Virus record (IMG/VR): IMGVR_UViG_3300042465_003237
Span: 1 to 35,830 of that record
Length of the DNA: 35,830 nucleotides
Direction: 5' to 3' (one strand)
Origin: a virus
Positions 28,226 to 35,800 of the stretch are shown here, in pieces. The notes beneath the pieces are model-generated. The model saw nothing but the letters and a program-made list of their open reading frames with translations. It ran no database searches and had not been told where the DNA came from. The translations under genes were made by a program, and so were the position numbers. Position 1 is the stretch's first letter. Each line of letters begins with the position of its first letter.

Positions 28226-28380
28226 AGCCGCTGGGAGAGAACTCTCAGCATTGGTTCATTGCTTATCTTTCCTGCGAAACAGGAATTGCTCCCTCTTTGC
28301 TATTACAAGAGAGTGATCGTATGCTTTTCACAATGGGTATGTATCTGCGTTGGAGAGCAACAGAACAAAACAAGAGGTAA
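27974..28380 (+). CDS. Tail assembly chaperone GT (-1 frameshift product)
   Basis: A -1 shift at CCCAAAA (28216-28222) joins 27974..28222 with 28222..28380, giving 135 residues. The T part continues IKPLGENSQHWFIAYLS and ends in MYLRWRATEQNKR, containing the Gln-His-Trp and Y-L-R-W patterns usual in phage T domains. It has no own ribosome site or start. Frame continuity across the slip is exact. Confidence 0.85.
28216..28248 (+). promoter_or_regulatory. Programmed -1 ribosomal frameshift signal
   Basis: The heptamer C-CCA-AAA is in the zero frame immediately before TAA (28223-28225). Eight nt downstream a hairpin CTGGGAG (28231-28237), loop AGAA, CTCTCAG (28242-28248) with one G-U pair is positioned to stall ribosomes. 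Heptamer, stop, spacing and stem all fit the established X-XXY-YYZ model. Confidence 0.85.
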
Positions 28381-28383
28381 TTT

Positions 28384-28947
28384 TTGGTTAATTTATCTGT
28401 AACGACAGAGGTTCGCGGTTTACGAGAAACCCTTTTAGAACTTAAACAATTAGATAAGACTCTTTACGATCAACTTAATACTGATGTAAAAAATTTTGCT
28501 TTACCTTTTGCTTTGAGTATTCAAAATGCTTTACCTAGAAGTGCACCATTATCAGGTTTCACCCATAATGGGGCAACCGCTTTCAGAACTTCAGATAACA
28601 AAGCCGAAGTTAAAACAAGTACAAAAAAACCAAGTGCAGGCAAACCAACTTCCCTTTTGAAAGTCATTATCAAAGGACGTGGGATGGCCATTGTCGATAT
28701 GGCTGGACGTAAAAAAACTTCAGGTAGAGTTTCTGGTCGTTCAAAATCATTCAATCGCAGACCAAATGGTTATTCCCTCAATGGACAAGGAACAGCTTTA
28801 ATCAGGAACTTAAACAGAGTTTCTGGTGCATCACGTTTTATTTGGCCTGCCGCTTTGAAAAATCAAAAATTGATTGATAATAGTATTGAGCGATCTTTAC
28901 AGGAAGCATCCGCAAAAGTAAACAGGAATTTATTGGTGGTTAAATAA
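28384..28947 (+). CDS. Minor tail/neck protein (HK97 gp10-like)
   Basis: A 187-residue basic protein starting at TTG 28384 with AGAGG upstream. The N-terminal helices (GLRETLLELKQLDKTLYDQL) and ARSAPLSG-like loop (PRSAPLSGFTHNG) resemble gp10-type connector proteins. A Lys/Arg/Ser-rich central linker (GRKKTSGRVSGRSKSFNRR) follows. Its place after the chaperones and before the tape measure is unusual for gp10, so it may be tail-associated. Confidence 0.5.
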   Translation: MVNLSVTTEVRGLRETLLELKQLDKTLYDQLNTDVKNFALPFALSIQNALPRSAPLSGFTHNGATAFRTSDNKAEVKTSTKKPSAGKPTSLLKVIIKGRGMAIVDMAGRKKTSGRVSGRSKSFNRRPNGYSLNGQGTALIRNLNRVSGASRFIWPAALKNQKLIDNSIERSLQEASAKVNRNLLVVK

Positions 28948-31259
28948 TGGCAATTATTGTCCCGATTCTTACGCAGTTTGATGACAAGGGAATCAAGTCT
29001 GCTATCAGAGAATTTGAAAGAGCCAAAACAGGTTTAGATAAATTTGGTGCTTCAGGAAAAATCTTTACACAATTTGGTGAATCTTTAACAAAGAATCTTA
29101 CAATCCCAATTTTGGGTGTTGGTGCGGCTTTAGGTGTGTTTGTCAAAGATGCTATTGAGGCTGAGGCAGCAACTTCAAGACTTAGACAAATTCTTTTAAC
29201 AACTGGTGGTGCAACACAACAAGGTGTTGATGCGTTACTTAAACAGGCTTCGGCTTTAGAAAAGGTTGGTGTTGCTTCTAGGGAAAGCATTGTTACAACA
29301 CAATCACAGTTAGCAACTTTTGATTTACAAGGTGAGACAATTCAAAAACTTACACCAGCAATTTTAGATTATGTGCTTGCAGAGAAAGGCGCTTCTGCTA
29401 CTGGTGAAGATTTCAAGTCAATGACAAATGGTTTGGCCCAAGCATTGAACGGCCAGTTTGCTTCTTTGACAAGAGTTGGATTTGTTTTAGATGAGGATAC
29501 TAAAAAGAAAATTGCCAACGGAACAGAATCCGAACGTGCTGCTGCACTCGTTGAAGTTCTTAACTCAACATACAAAGGTTTCAATGAAGCTTTAGCGCAA
29601 ACCCCAGAGGGAAGAATCATTCTCTTGGGCAGAGAATTTCAACAAATCAAAGAAGATATTGGATCAGTTCTTTTGCCTGTGGTGTTACAAGTTAGTGATG
29701 TTATCAAGAATCAAGTCATTCCTGAAATACAAAAATTGGTTGATAAATTCAAAGCACTAAGTCCTGAAACAATTAACACAGGACTAAAGATTCTTGGCTT
29801 GCTTGCTGTTCTTGGGCCATTGTTAATTGTGATTGGAAAGATTATTGGGGCAATTCAAATATTCATTGGGGTTTTCAAAGTCCTTTCAACAGTCTTACTG
29901 ACAAATCCTGTTTATTTAGTAGCCGCTGGTATAGCCCTTTTAGTTGTTGCTTTGATTCACGCATTTCAGACTTCAGATAAATTCCGTCAAGGTATTCAAA
30001 AACTTGGTAATGCTTTCATTGTTTTTGCTGAAACAGGAATAAATTTTGTTATTAGTGAAATGAATCGTTTTATAGACGGAATGAACATAATCATCAAAGT
30101 TTTGAAAATGTTTGGTGTTGATGTTAATGAAGTTGGCAAGATTGCCCCTGTTGCTTTCAAACGAATAAGTCTTTCCACAGTTGAGGCTTCAAATAATATG
30201 GGTGCTTTAGCAGCACAAACAGATACATTAAGCACAGACATTTCTACTCAACTTGTACCAAGTGTAGCTAATATGAATAAAGGATTAGAGAAGTCATCTG
30301 AAGAACTTAAAAAAGTTAAAGATGCTGCAAAGAACGCTGCACAAGTTGTTGTGGATAATCTTGAGAACGCTTTACGAAAAGCAGAATCAGCATTGGAAGA
30401 TGTGCGTGGAAAATTCAATAACTTTAAGACAGCAATTGGAAGCACCATTTCTGGAATCCTTAATTTCGGCAAAGCCGCTGAATCAGAAAATTTCTTAAAA
30501 GGTTTAGCAGATCAAGCAACTCAAGCAACACTTTTTGCTGACAAAGTCAAACAATTGGTTGTTCTTGGATTGAATGAACGTGGTATCAGACAAGTTCTTG
30601 ATGCAGGTTTTGAGGCAGGTTCAAAGATTGCTGACAACATAATAAGTGGTGGTGCAACTGTTGTTCAGCAGGTAAATACTTTAGTTGATTCAATTTTTAA
30701 CGTTGCTGAACAAGTTGGTGAATTTGGTGCTGTTGCTTTTTATGATGCTGGTGTCAAACAAGCAGAGGCAATGGTTGATGGAATTAAAGTTGCTTTAGAA
30801 CGAGCACGCGGTGAACTTAAATCAATTGTTGATAGTTTAGGTACAGGTCAAGGTGCTGGTGAAACAGTTGCAGCAGGCGCAGAACCAACACCACCGCCAC
30901 CAAAAGCAGAACAGAAAAAACTTTTAACACCTAAACAATTTGAAATTGCTTCCAATTTAACAAAACAATTTGGAACAGCAGCAGGTTCGTATCAAGCCTT
31001 GGCTTTTGCATTACAGAATAAAAGTATTCGTATGGCTAAAGGTGGAATTGTTACAGGACCTACCAACGCAATTATCGGAGAAGCAGGACCAGAGGCCGTT
31101 GTTCCTTTATCTGGTGCTAACTCAGCAAAACTTGGTACAACTTACAACATTGTTGTTAATGCTGGAATGGGAACTTCAGGATCACAAGTTGGAAAAGAAA
31201 TAGTAGATGCAATAAAAAGATTTGAAAAGACTTCTGGTCCAGTCTTTGCGAGCGCATAA
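28947..31259 (+). CDS. Tape measure protein
   Basis: A 770-residue protein, the longest in the window. N-terminal coiled coils (IKSAIREFERAKTGLDKFG), hydrophobic segments at about 270-338 (LGLLAVLGPLLIVIGKIIG, NPVYLVAAGIALLVVALI), a further coiled coil (SSEELKKVKDAAKNAA), a Pro-rich linker near 648 and a C-terminal beta end. Tape measures set tail length at roughly 1.5 angstrom per residue, which predicts a tail of about 110-120 nm. It follows the chaperones that fold it. Confidence 0.9.
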   Translation: MAIIVPILTQFDDKGIKSAIREFERAKTGLDKFGASGKIFTQFGESLTKNLTIPILGVGAALGVFVKDAIEAEAATSRLRQILLTTGGATQQGVDALLKQASALEKVGVASRESIVTTQSQLATFDLQGETIQKLTPAILDYVLAEKGASATGEDFKSMTNGLAQALNGQFASLTRVGFVLDEDTKKKIANGTESERAAALVEVLNSTYKGFNEALAQTPEGRIILLGREFQQIKEDIGSVLLPVVLQVSDVIKNQVIPEIQKLVDKFKALSPETINTGLKILGLLAVLGPLLIVIGKIIGAIQIFIGVFKVLSTVLLTNPVYLVAAGIALLVVALIHAFQTSDKFRQGIQKLGNAFIVFAETGINFVISEMNRFIDGMNIIIKVLKMFGVDVNEVGKIAPVAFKRISLSTVEASNNMGALAAQTDTLSTDISTQLVPSVANMNKGLEKSSEELKKVKDAAKNAAQVVVDNLENALRKAESALEDVRGKFNNFKTAIGSTISGILNFGKAAESENFLKGLADQATQATLFADKVKQLVVLGLNERGIRQVLDAGFEAGSKIADNIISGGATVVQQVNTLVDSIFNVAEQVGEFGAVAFYDAGVKQAEAMVDGIKVALERARGELKSIVDSLGTGQGAGETVAAGAEPTPPPPKAEQKKLLTPKQFEIASNLTKQFGTAAGSYQALAFALQNKSIRMAKGGIVTGPTNAIIGEAGPEAVVPLSGANSAKLGTTYNIVVNAGMGTSGSQVGKEIVDAIKRFEKTSGPVFASA

Positions 31260-32485
31260 TGTCAATTCCTGCAACAACTGTTGAATTAGGTTTTGATTTA
31301 TCTGCTCTTGGTGGACCTTTCTTTATTCTTGATGATGCTGTTCAAGGTGTTTTAGATAATACGGAATATACACTTGGCGGAACGTTGTTTTATGACGTTT
31401 CGGAGTATGTGCGTTCTGTTTCAGTTAGACGTGGTAAATCACGACAGTTAGATAGATTTACTGCTGGTGGTGCTTCAATTGAATTGAATAATAATTCTAG
31501 GGCTTTTGATCCTGAGAATCTTGCAAGCCCTTTCTATGGGCAAATCATTCCTAAAAGAACTATCAAAGTTGAAACAGGTGGTTCAGCAGTTTTTTATGGC
31601 GTTGTGGATGACTGGAATCTAAATTACGATTTATCAGGTCTTTCAACCACTAATGCTGATTGTGTTGATGGTTTCACTTTGTTGGCTCAGAGAGCATTGT
31701 CCGCACATACAGCAACCTCACAACTAACTGGTGCAAGAGTGAATGCTGTTTTGGATAGATCAGAAGTTGATTGGCCGTCATCTTTGCGTGATATTGATAC
31801 TGGTTCACAATTATTGCAAGCAGATGTTGTAGCAGACGGAACAAATGTTTTAGAGTATTTGCAAACTGTAACCAATACTGAACCTGGTTCAATTTTTATT
31901 GGCTCTGATGGTTTCATTGTTTTCAAAGATAGAACTGTTGCTCCTATTTCTGGTTCTCAAGTTGTTTTTGCGGATGATAATTCTGGGGTTCAATTCAGCG
32001 AAGTGCAAGTGATTTATGGTTCAGAACTTTTGTATAACTATATTCAGATTCAAAGAAACAATGGTGGAACAGCCATAGCCCAAGATAATGATTCCATTAA
32101 CAGTTATGGTCAGCAGGCTTTGATCCAGTCAGGTTTGTTGATGAACTCTGATGCTGATGCTTTATCTTTAGCAAACTATTTGTTGGGTGAGTTGTCTGAA
32201 CCTGAGTATCGTTTTGAGACCCTCACAGTCCAATTAGAGGCTTTATCTGGGGTAAATCAAACTAAGGTGCTTGGATTAGAAATTGGTGATGTTTGCCAAA
32301 TAAAATTCACACCTAATAATGTTGGAACGCAGATAGACAAATTTGCTTCTATTATTAGAATTGATCACGATATACAACCAGCATCACACAGCATTACTTT
32401 CGGATTCCAAACCTTAGATTATGCTAGCCTTGTGCTAGATGATCTTGAGTTTGGTATCTTAGATACAGGCAGACTAGGGTTTTAA
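31259..32485 (+). CDS. Distal tail / tail-hub minor protein
   Basis: A 408-residue protein coupled to the tape measure (TAATG). Features include VSVRRGKSRQLDRFTAGGASIEL, NNSRAFDPEN, a Y-G-x-V-x-D-W strand, and a C-terminal SITFGFQTLDY with VLDDLEFGILDTGRLGF. The R-G-K-S-R-x-L-D-R-F...N-x-R-x-F-D-P pattern is common in minor tail proteins of actinophages that occupy the baseplate hub. No lytic domain is seen. Confidence 0.7.
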   Translation: MSIPATTVELGFDLSALGGPFFILDDAVQGVLDNTEYTLGGTLFYDVSEYVRSVSVRRGKSRQLDRFTAGGASIELNNNSRAFDPENLASPFYGQIIPKRTIKVETGGSAVFYGVVDDWNLNYDLSGLSTTNADCVDGFTLLAQRALSAHTATSQLTGARVNAVLDRSEVDWPSSLRDIDTGSQLLQADVVADGTNVLEYLQTVTNTEPGSIFIGSDGFIVFKDRTVAPISGSQVVFADDNSGVQFSEVQVIYGSELLYNYIQIQRNNGGTAIAQDNDSINSYGQQALIQSGLLMNSDADALSLANYLLGELSEPEYRFETLTVQLEALSGVNQTKVLGLEIGDVCQIKFTPNNVGTQIDKFASIIRIDHDIQPASHSITFGFQTLDYASLVLDDLEFGILDTGRLGF

Positions 32486-32494
32486 GGAGTTTTA

Positions 32495-33232
32495 ATGGGT
32501 TCTGGTTACAGAACGTTTACAGCAGGAGAAGTTTTAACTGCATCTAATGTTCAAAATTATTTGCAAGATCAAGCCGTTATGGTTTTCGCTGGTACTGCTG
32601 CTCGTTCATCTGCTATTGGTACAGCAAACTTTGAAGAGGGAATGCTCACATATTTAACTGACGTTGATAAACTTCAGGTTTACACAGGTGCAACTTTTGC
32701 TGATGTGTATCCAGCAGCTGCTTCTACTCAAGGTTTAACTCTGATCAATACAACTAGTTTTAGTGGAGTAACCAGCGTATCTTTACCAGCAAGTACTTTT
32801 ACTACAACTTATGACAGATATTTAATTAAAGGCAATTTAAGTTGTTCTAATGCCACTGTAGATATAAATGGCAGATTACGAACAGCAGGAACAGATAATT
32901 CAGGAACAATTTATAATTATCAGTACCTTAGTTCGAGTGGAGTTGGTGTTGGCGCAGGGCGTGCAACTTCTCAAAATTTAATTAGTGGAATGGGTGGTTA
33001 TTATCCAACAGCAGGTAGAGACAATTCTGATATCAACATTGAAATTCGCAAACCTGCTCAAACAGATTACACATTAGGATATTACCAATATCCAACAGTT
33101 ACAGAAGGCAACATTGGTCAAATTCTTTATTTGTTTGGAACAACTGGAACTACATCATTTGATTCGCTGAGTTTAATTGCAAGTGCTGGAACAATTACAG
33201 GCACTATTTATTGTTACGCATATAACGATTAA
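32495..33232 (+). CDS. Tail fibre / receptor-binding protein, full length (copy B)
   Basis: A 245-residue protein with AAGGAG ribosome site. Residues 1-75 (YRTFTAGEVLTASNVQNYL, LTYLTDVDKLQVYTG) are a virion-attachment module common in actinophage fibre proteins. From about residue 80 the beta-rich C-terminal module begins. Nucleotides 32685-32810 match 1-126 exactly; beyond them copies A and B diverge. A third version of the same C-terminal module lies on the opposite strand at 33684-34139. Constant N-terminus plus variable tip is the design expected for host-range variation. Confidence 0.8.
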   Translation: MGSGYRTFTAGEVLTASNVQNYLQDQAVMVFAGTAARSSAIGTANFEEGMLTYLTDVDKLQVYTGATFADVYPAAASTQGLTLINTTSFSGVTSVSLPASTFTTTYDRYLIKGNLSCSNATVDINGRLRTAGTDNSGTIYNYQYLSSSGVGVGAGRATSQNLISGMGGYYPTAGRDNSDINIEIRKPAQTDYTLGYYQYPTVTEGNIGQILYLFGTTGTTSFDSLSLIASAGTITGTIYCYAYND

Positions 33233-33244
33233 GGAACAATAACA

Positions 33245-33475
33245 ATGGCTAAAAAAGAAGAAACAATTAAAATACAAGATGGTGAAACAGTTATTGAACT
33301 TACTGGGGATGACAAAGAAACTTTTATTGCCGATAGAGAGCAAATGGTAGAAGCCAAAGCATTACTTGAAAGCGAAGCACAAGCCAAGAAACAAGCGCGT
33401 ATTGATGCAATAACTAAATTAGGTCAGGCTTCAGGATTAACAACAGAAGAAATAGAATCAATCTTAAATATTTAG
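33245..33475 (+). CDS. Small fibre-partner protein, copy B
   Basis: A 76-residue paralogue of the proteins at 561 and reverse 33464. AAGGA precedes the start. The N-terminal IKIQDGETVIELTGDDKE and C-terminal AITKLGQASGLTTEEIESILNI are separated by a charged helix. It directly follows the fibre gene and its 3' end overlaps the reverse paralogue by 12 nt. Probable fibre-tip chaperone by position. Confidence 0.7.
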   Translation: MAKKEETIKIQDGETVIELTGDDKETFIADREQMVEAKALLESEAQAKKQARIDAITKLGQASGLTTEEIESILNI

Positions 33476-33481
33476 TATTGA
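33458..33481. repeat. Near-palindrome where two partner genes converge
   Basis: A 24-bp dyad with 10 of 12 pairs matching (core TTAAATATTTA, arms TCAAT/ATTGA). Both strands encode the same last residues SILNI and stop within it (TAG at 33473-33475 on +, TAA at 33466-33464 on -). It may be a bidirectional terminator or the symmetric centre of an inversion cassette. Confidence 0.65.
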
Positions 33482-33700
33482 GTTAATTTCTGCTTCAGAT
33501 AGACCAGATGCTGCACCTAGTTTGGTAATCGCATCTATTCTTAGTTGCTTCTTTGCCTCATACTCGGCTTCAAGTATCGCTGATTCTTGGATACGAATTT
33601 CTCTTTCAGCGATAAAGGCTTCTTTTTCAGCACCTAAAAGTTCAACCACTTCATCATTAAAACCAATAAGAATTTTTTCTGTTTTATTTAGCGTAGCCAT
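33464..33700 (-). CDS. Small fibre-partner protein, reverse copy C
   Basis: A 78-residue paralogue on the minus strand (MATLNKTEKILIGFNDEVVEL ... AITKLGAASGLSEAEINSILNI, positions as described). The start at 33700 overlaps the end of the reverse fibre module by 17 nt, so the pair is arranged like the forward fibre-partner pair. It is one of only two minus-strand coding segments of the window. It is probably silent in this orientation, since no promoter or constant fibre part precedes it. Confidence 0.65.
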   Translation of the reverse strand: MATLNKTEKILIGFNDEVVELLGAEKEAFIAEREIRIQESAILEAEYEAKKQLRIDAITKLGAASGLSEAEINSILNI

Positions 33701-34139
33701 ACACACTCACAGTTCCTGTCATTGTTCCTGATACTGGATAAATTCTTATTCCATCAAATTGGCTTGTGAGTCCGTGATTCAAAGATACAATATTTAATGT
33801 ATTTGCCCCACGACTTTGCGTTGCAATACCTGTTGTTATTTCTGCAACATTTGGTCCACCAAGTTCAATTACTATTTGAGATTTGTTTGAAAATGTTTCA
33901 GCAATAAACCAATCGGTAGTAAAAGTACGGGCAGCACTTACTGAAGTAAGGTCTCCTCTAACTGTTTGATAACCATAATCTGTTGCAATAGTTGTACCAG
34001 CAACTCTGCCTTGCATTTTTATGTCGCCACCCGAATGTGATGCTCTAATAATAATTTTGTAATTTTCATAAGTTGAACTAAAAAGTGAATCAACATTTTG
34101 AGCCGCTACTGCACTAATCCTAATTAAATTTATGCTAAA
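33684..34139 (-). CDS. Silent alternative tail-fibre C-terminal module, reverse strand
   Basis: The minus-strand frame is open from 34139 (just after an in-frame TAA) to the stop at 33684, 151 residues. It begins FSINLIRISAVAAQ and aligns with the forward module: LIRIS with LINTT, SSTYENYKI with TTTYDRYLI, KMQGRVAGT with DINGRLRTAGT, and GTMTGTVSVYGYA with GTITGTIYCYAY. The tip sequence between is quite different. No N-terminal attachment domain and no credible start upstream; the ATG at 34016 is internal to the homology. It looks like a stored receptor-binding variant that needs DNA rearrangement for expression. Confidence 0.65.
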   Translation of the reverse strand, partial: FSINLIRISAVAAQNVDSLFSSTYENYKIIIRASHSGGDIKMQGRVAGTTIATDYGYQTVRGDLTSVSAARTFTTDWFIAETFSNKSQIVIELGGPNVAEITTGIATQSRGANTLNIVSLNHGLTSQFDGIRIYPVSGTMTGTVSVYGYAK

Positions 34140-34160
34140 TTACATTCAAGCAAGTTAAGT

Positions 34161-34183
34161 TCCTGCGCTCAAACAACGCAGGA
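34161..34183 (+). promoter_or_regulatory. 7-bp inverted repeat over ribosome site, copy B
   Basis: TCCTGCG (34161-34167), 9-nt spacer, CGCAGGA (34177-34183), as at 803-825. The extra reverse module ends shortly upstream and A/B identity resumes at this dyad. Arm and spacer sizes are compatible with either an RNA hairpin or a tyrosine-recombinase core-type site. Confidence 0.55.
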
Positions 34184-34189
34184 GACAAA

Positions 34190-34669
34190 ATGCGTTTCAA
34201 AATAACTGCAATAACAATCACTTGCGCACTAATCGCAACACCAGCAATCGCATTCACAGAACCATACCCAGGAAGTTATCGCGAAACACGCGACATAACT
34301 TGCCCTGCACAATACCCAATCAAAACAGGTGAGGGTGTAATGGGTGGTGGCTACATAACAACCTGCTGGACACAACAAGCCTGGAATCTACAAATGGCAG
34401 GTGGAGATGATTGGACAGCGTGGCTTAACGGCACATACACGCCAGCACCAACACCAACACCAACGATCACAATCACACCTGAACCAGTTGTGGTTGAGCG
34501 CGTAGTTGAGCGCGTAGTTTCTGGTGGCACACAAATTGTTGTGAAAGAAGTTCCAGTAGCACAACCTGAGTTATCTACTGCTAAAAGCATCAGAGCAGAA
34601 ATAAAAAGGTTAAAGAAAGAAATAACAAAACTCACAAAGAAATTAAACAAACTGAAGAAAGATAAGTAA
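34190..34669 (+). CDS. Secreted coiled-coil protein, copy B
   Basis: A 159-residue version of the protein at 832, nearly identical through signal peptide, Cys domain and Thr-Pro linker. It contains four extra residues (VVER repeated) from an in-frame 12-bp tandem duplication near 34492-34515, and small changes before the coiled coil (EVPVAQ versus EVAAAQ). The repeat lengthens the linker before the coil. Same uncertain surface role. Confidence 0.75.
   Translation: MRFKITAITITCALIATPAIAFTEPYPGSYRETRDITCPAQYPIKTGEGVMGGGYITTCWTQQAWNLQMAGGDDWTAWLNGTYTPAPTPTPTITITPEPVVVERVVERVVSGGTQIVVKEVPVAQPELSTAKSIRAEIKRLKKEITKLTKKLNKLKKDK
34492..34515 (+). repeat. 12-bp in-frame tandem duplication
   Basis: GTTGAGCGCGTA occurs twice in tandem here but once at 1135-1146. 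It adds Val-Glu-Arg-Val and explains the shift of alignment offset from 33358 to 33370. Confidence 0.85.
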
Positions 34670-34676
34670 ACAAATT

Positions 34677-35510
34677 ATGGAGCAAGAACAGCCTTGGTTT
34701 ACGATTGAAGAAATACTAAGTGTTTATGAAAAACGTTTTATTGTTTTAGGTCATAAAAGACAACTTTGGCTGACTGATAAACATTTAATAAATCGGATCA
34801 ACAAGATTGTTCATCCACAATTTGCAACAACAGAGGATTTAGAAGCAGCAGTTATGCTGTCACCTGCGCAATCCACACGCAAAGGAAATATCAACCGATA
34901 CAAGATGATTTATCGTCACTTGATGTATTTGAAACTTATTCCTGAACGTGAATCACCAGCAGAAAAACTACCTAAATTACGTAAACCAAAATCAATGCCA
35001 AGACCTTTTACCCATACCGAGGTGGCTTTAATTATGAAAGAAGCCAAAGAACCTCAAAGGCATTGGTTCATACTTTCGTGCTTCGCAGGCTTGAGGGCCG
35101 CAGAAATTTCTTTATGTTCAGGTTCTGACCTTGAAGAAGTTGGTGATAGTTATATGATCCGTATTCCTAAAGGCAAAGGAGATACAAATCTGGCTTTACC
35201 AGCGCATCCTGTGGTTGTCGAAATGATCAAATCGTATAACACTTTTGGTAGGTTATGGCCAACAATGAAACCTCACTCATTATCTGTTGCCGCTTGTAAA
35301 GAATTAAAAAGATTAGGTATAAACAAAAAGTTGCATTCTGGTAGGCACTATTTTGCAACAAGTGCTTATTCTGTTTCCAATGGAGATATTTTGGCTGTAT
35401 CAAAATTGATGAGACACGCATCACCTGCAACCACAGCGATTTATGCTGAGTTGGCCTCACCTGTTGCAAAAGCCGTTGTAAACGCAATGCAAACTCCAGG
35501 TATAGAATAG
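34677..35510 (+). CDS. int: Tyrosine recombinase / integrase, copy B
   Basis: A 277-residue protein collinear with the copy at 1307, with all catalytic residues intact (Arg140, Lys165/167, His220, Arg223, His247, Tyr256). Amino-acid changes are few and conservative (for example Gln to Glu at 11, Thr to Lys at 121, Leu to Phe at 190) against numerous third-position changes. It is the closest recombinase to the reverse fibre module, so it is the natural candidate to act on it. Confidence 0.9.
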   Translation: MEQEQPWFTIEEILSVYEKRFIVLGHKRQLWLTDKHLINRINKIVHPQFATTEDLEAAVMLSPAQSTRKGNINRYKMIYRHLMYLKLIPERESPAEKLPKLRKPKSMPRPFTHTEVALIMKEAKEPQRHWFILSCFAGLRAAEISLCSGSDLEEVGDSYMIRIPKGKGDTNLALPAHPVVVEMIKSYNTFGRLWPTMKPHSLSVAACKELKRLGINKKLHSGRHYFATSAYSVSNGDILAVSKLMRHASPATTAIYAELASPVAKAVVNAMQTPGIE

Positions 35511-35514
35511 AACT

Positions 35515-35547
35515 AAGAACCTGCGCAAACACCATTGAAAGGTTCTT
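35515..35547 (+). promoter_or_regulatory. Hairpin covering holin ribosome site, copy B
   Basis: AAGAACCT (35515-35522) pairs with AGGTTCTT (35540-35547), ending one base before the holin ATG. Arms are identical to copy A while the loop has changed, which supports selection on pairing. Confidence 0.55.
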
Positions 35548-35548
35548 T

Positions 35549-35800
35549 ATGAATTTGAAAATTACAAAAGATGTTATTTTAAGAAGCGTTGCTTTGTTTT
35601 TAGTTACAGCCTTACCTGCTATCGGTGCAGGATCATTTATTGGAGTTGAACCTATCAATTCTGCTGTTATTGCAGGGGCATTAGCCGTGAGCCGTATTGT
35701 TACAGATTTGGCCAAAGCATTTTTGGATGATGGAAAATTAACGCAAGAAGAAGTTGATGCCATATTCAAAAAGGCTAACAAAAAAGAAGAAACCAAGTAA
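35549..35800 (+). CDS. Holin-like membrane protein, copy B
   Basis: An 83-residue protein differing from the copy at 2179 at only a few positions (Val to Ile at 5, Leu to Ile near 36), with the same two hydrophobic stretches and charged tail. It ends the repeated block. The 30 bases after it are not the M23 gene; they leave a short open frame from TTG 35803 that runs off the window and might begin a different lytic enzyme. Confidence 0.7.
   Translation: MNLKITKDVILRSVALFLVTALPAIGAGSFIGVEPINSAVIAGALAVSRIVTDLAKAFLDDGKLTQEEVDAIFKKANKKEETK

Larger units (their letters stand above)
32736..34139. mobile_element. Candidate invertible tail-fibre segment (Mu G-like layout)
   Basis: Order: fibre C-terminal module B (+), partner B (+), near-palindrome, partner C (-), fibre C-terminal module C (-, without start). 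Reversal would put module C in frame with the constant N-terminus. Phage Mu (S-U/U'-S') uses exactly this layout, with the serine recombinase Gin. Here the nearest recombinase is a tyrosine one at 34677. Expected crossover points are near 32736 and 34139; the best similarity seen there is weak (about 11 of 18 bases around a TTTAA core). Confidence 0.5.
32685..35800 (+). repeat. Diverged repeat, copy B (fibre tip to holin)
   Basis: Counterpart of bases 1-2430. It contains the same gene order plus an extra reverse-strand module (33464-34139) absent from copy A. Homology stops at the holin stop codon (35800): copy A continues with an M23 endopeptidase, whereas copy B goes on with unrelated sequence to the window end. 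Confidence 0.9.

Noticed and set aside
32736-32760. Clear recombinase site at the constant/variable fibre junction
   Set aside because: Comparison with the reverse module edge (34120-34160) gives only about 11 of 18 matching bases, too little to call a site by eye.
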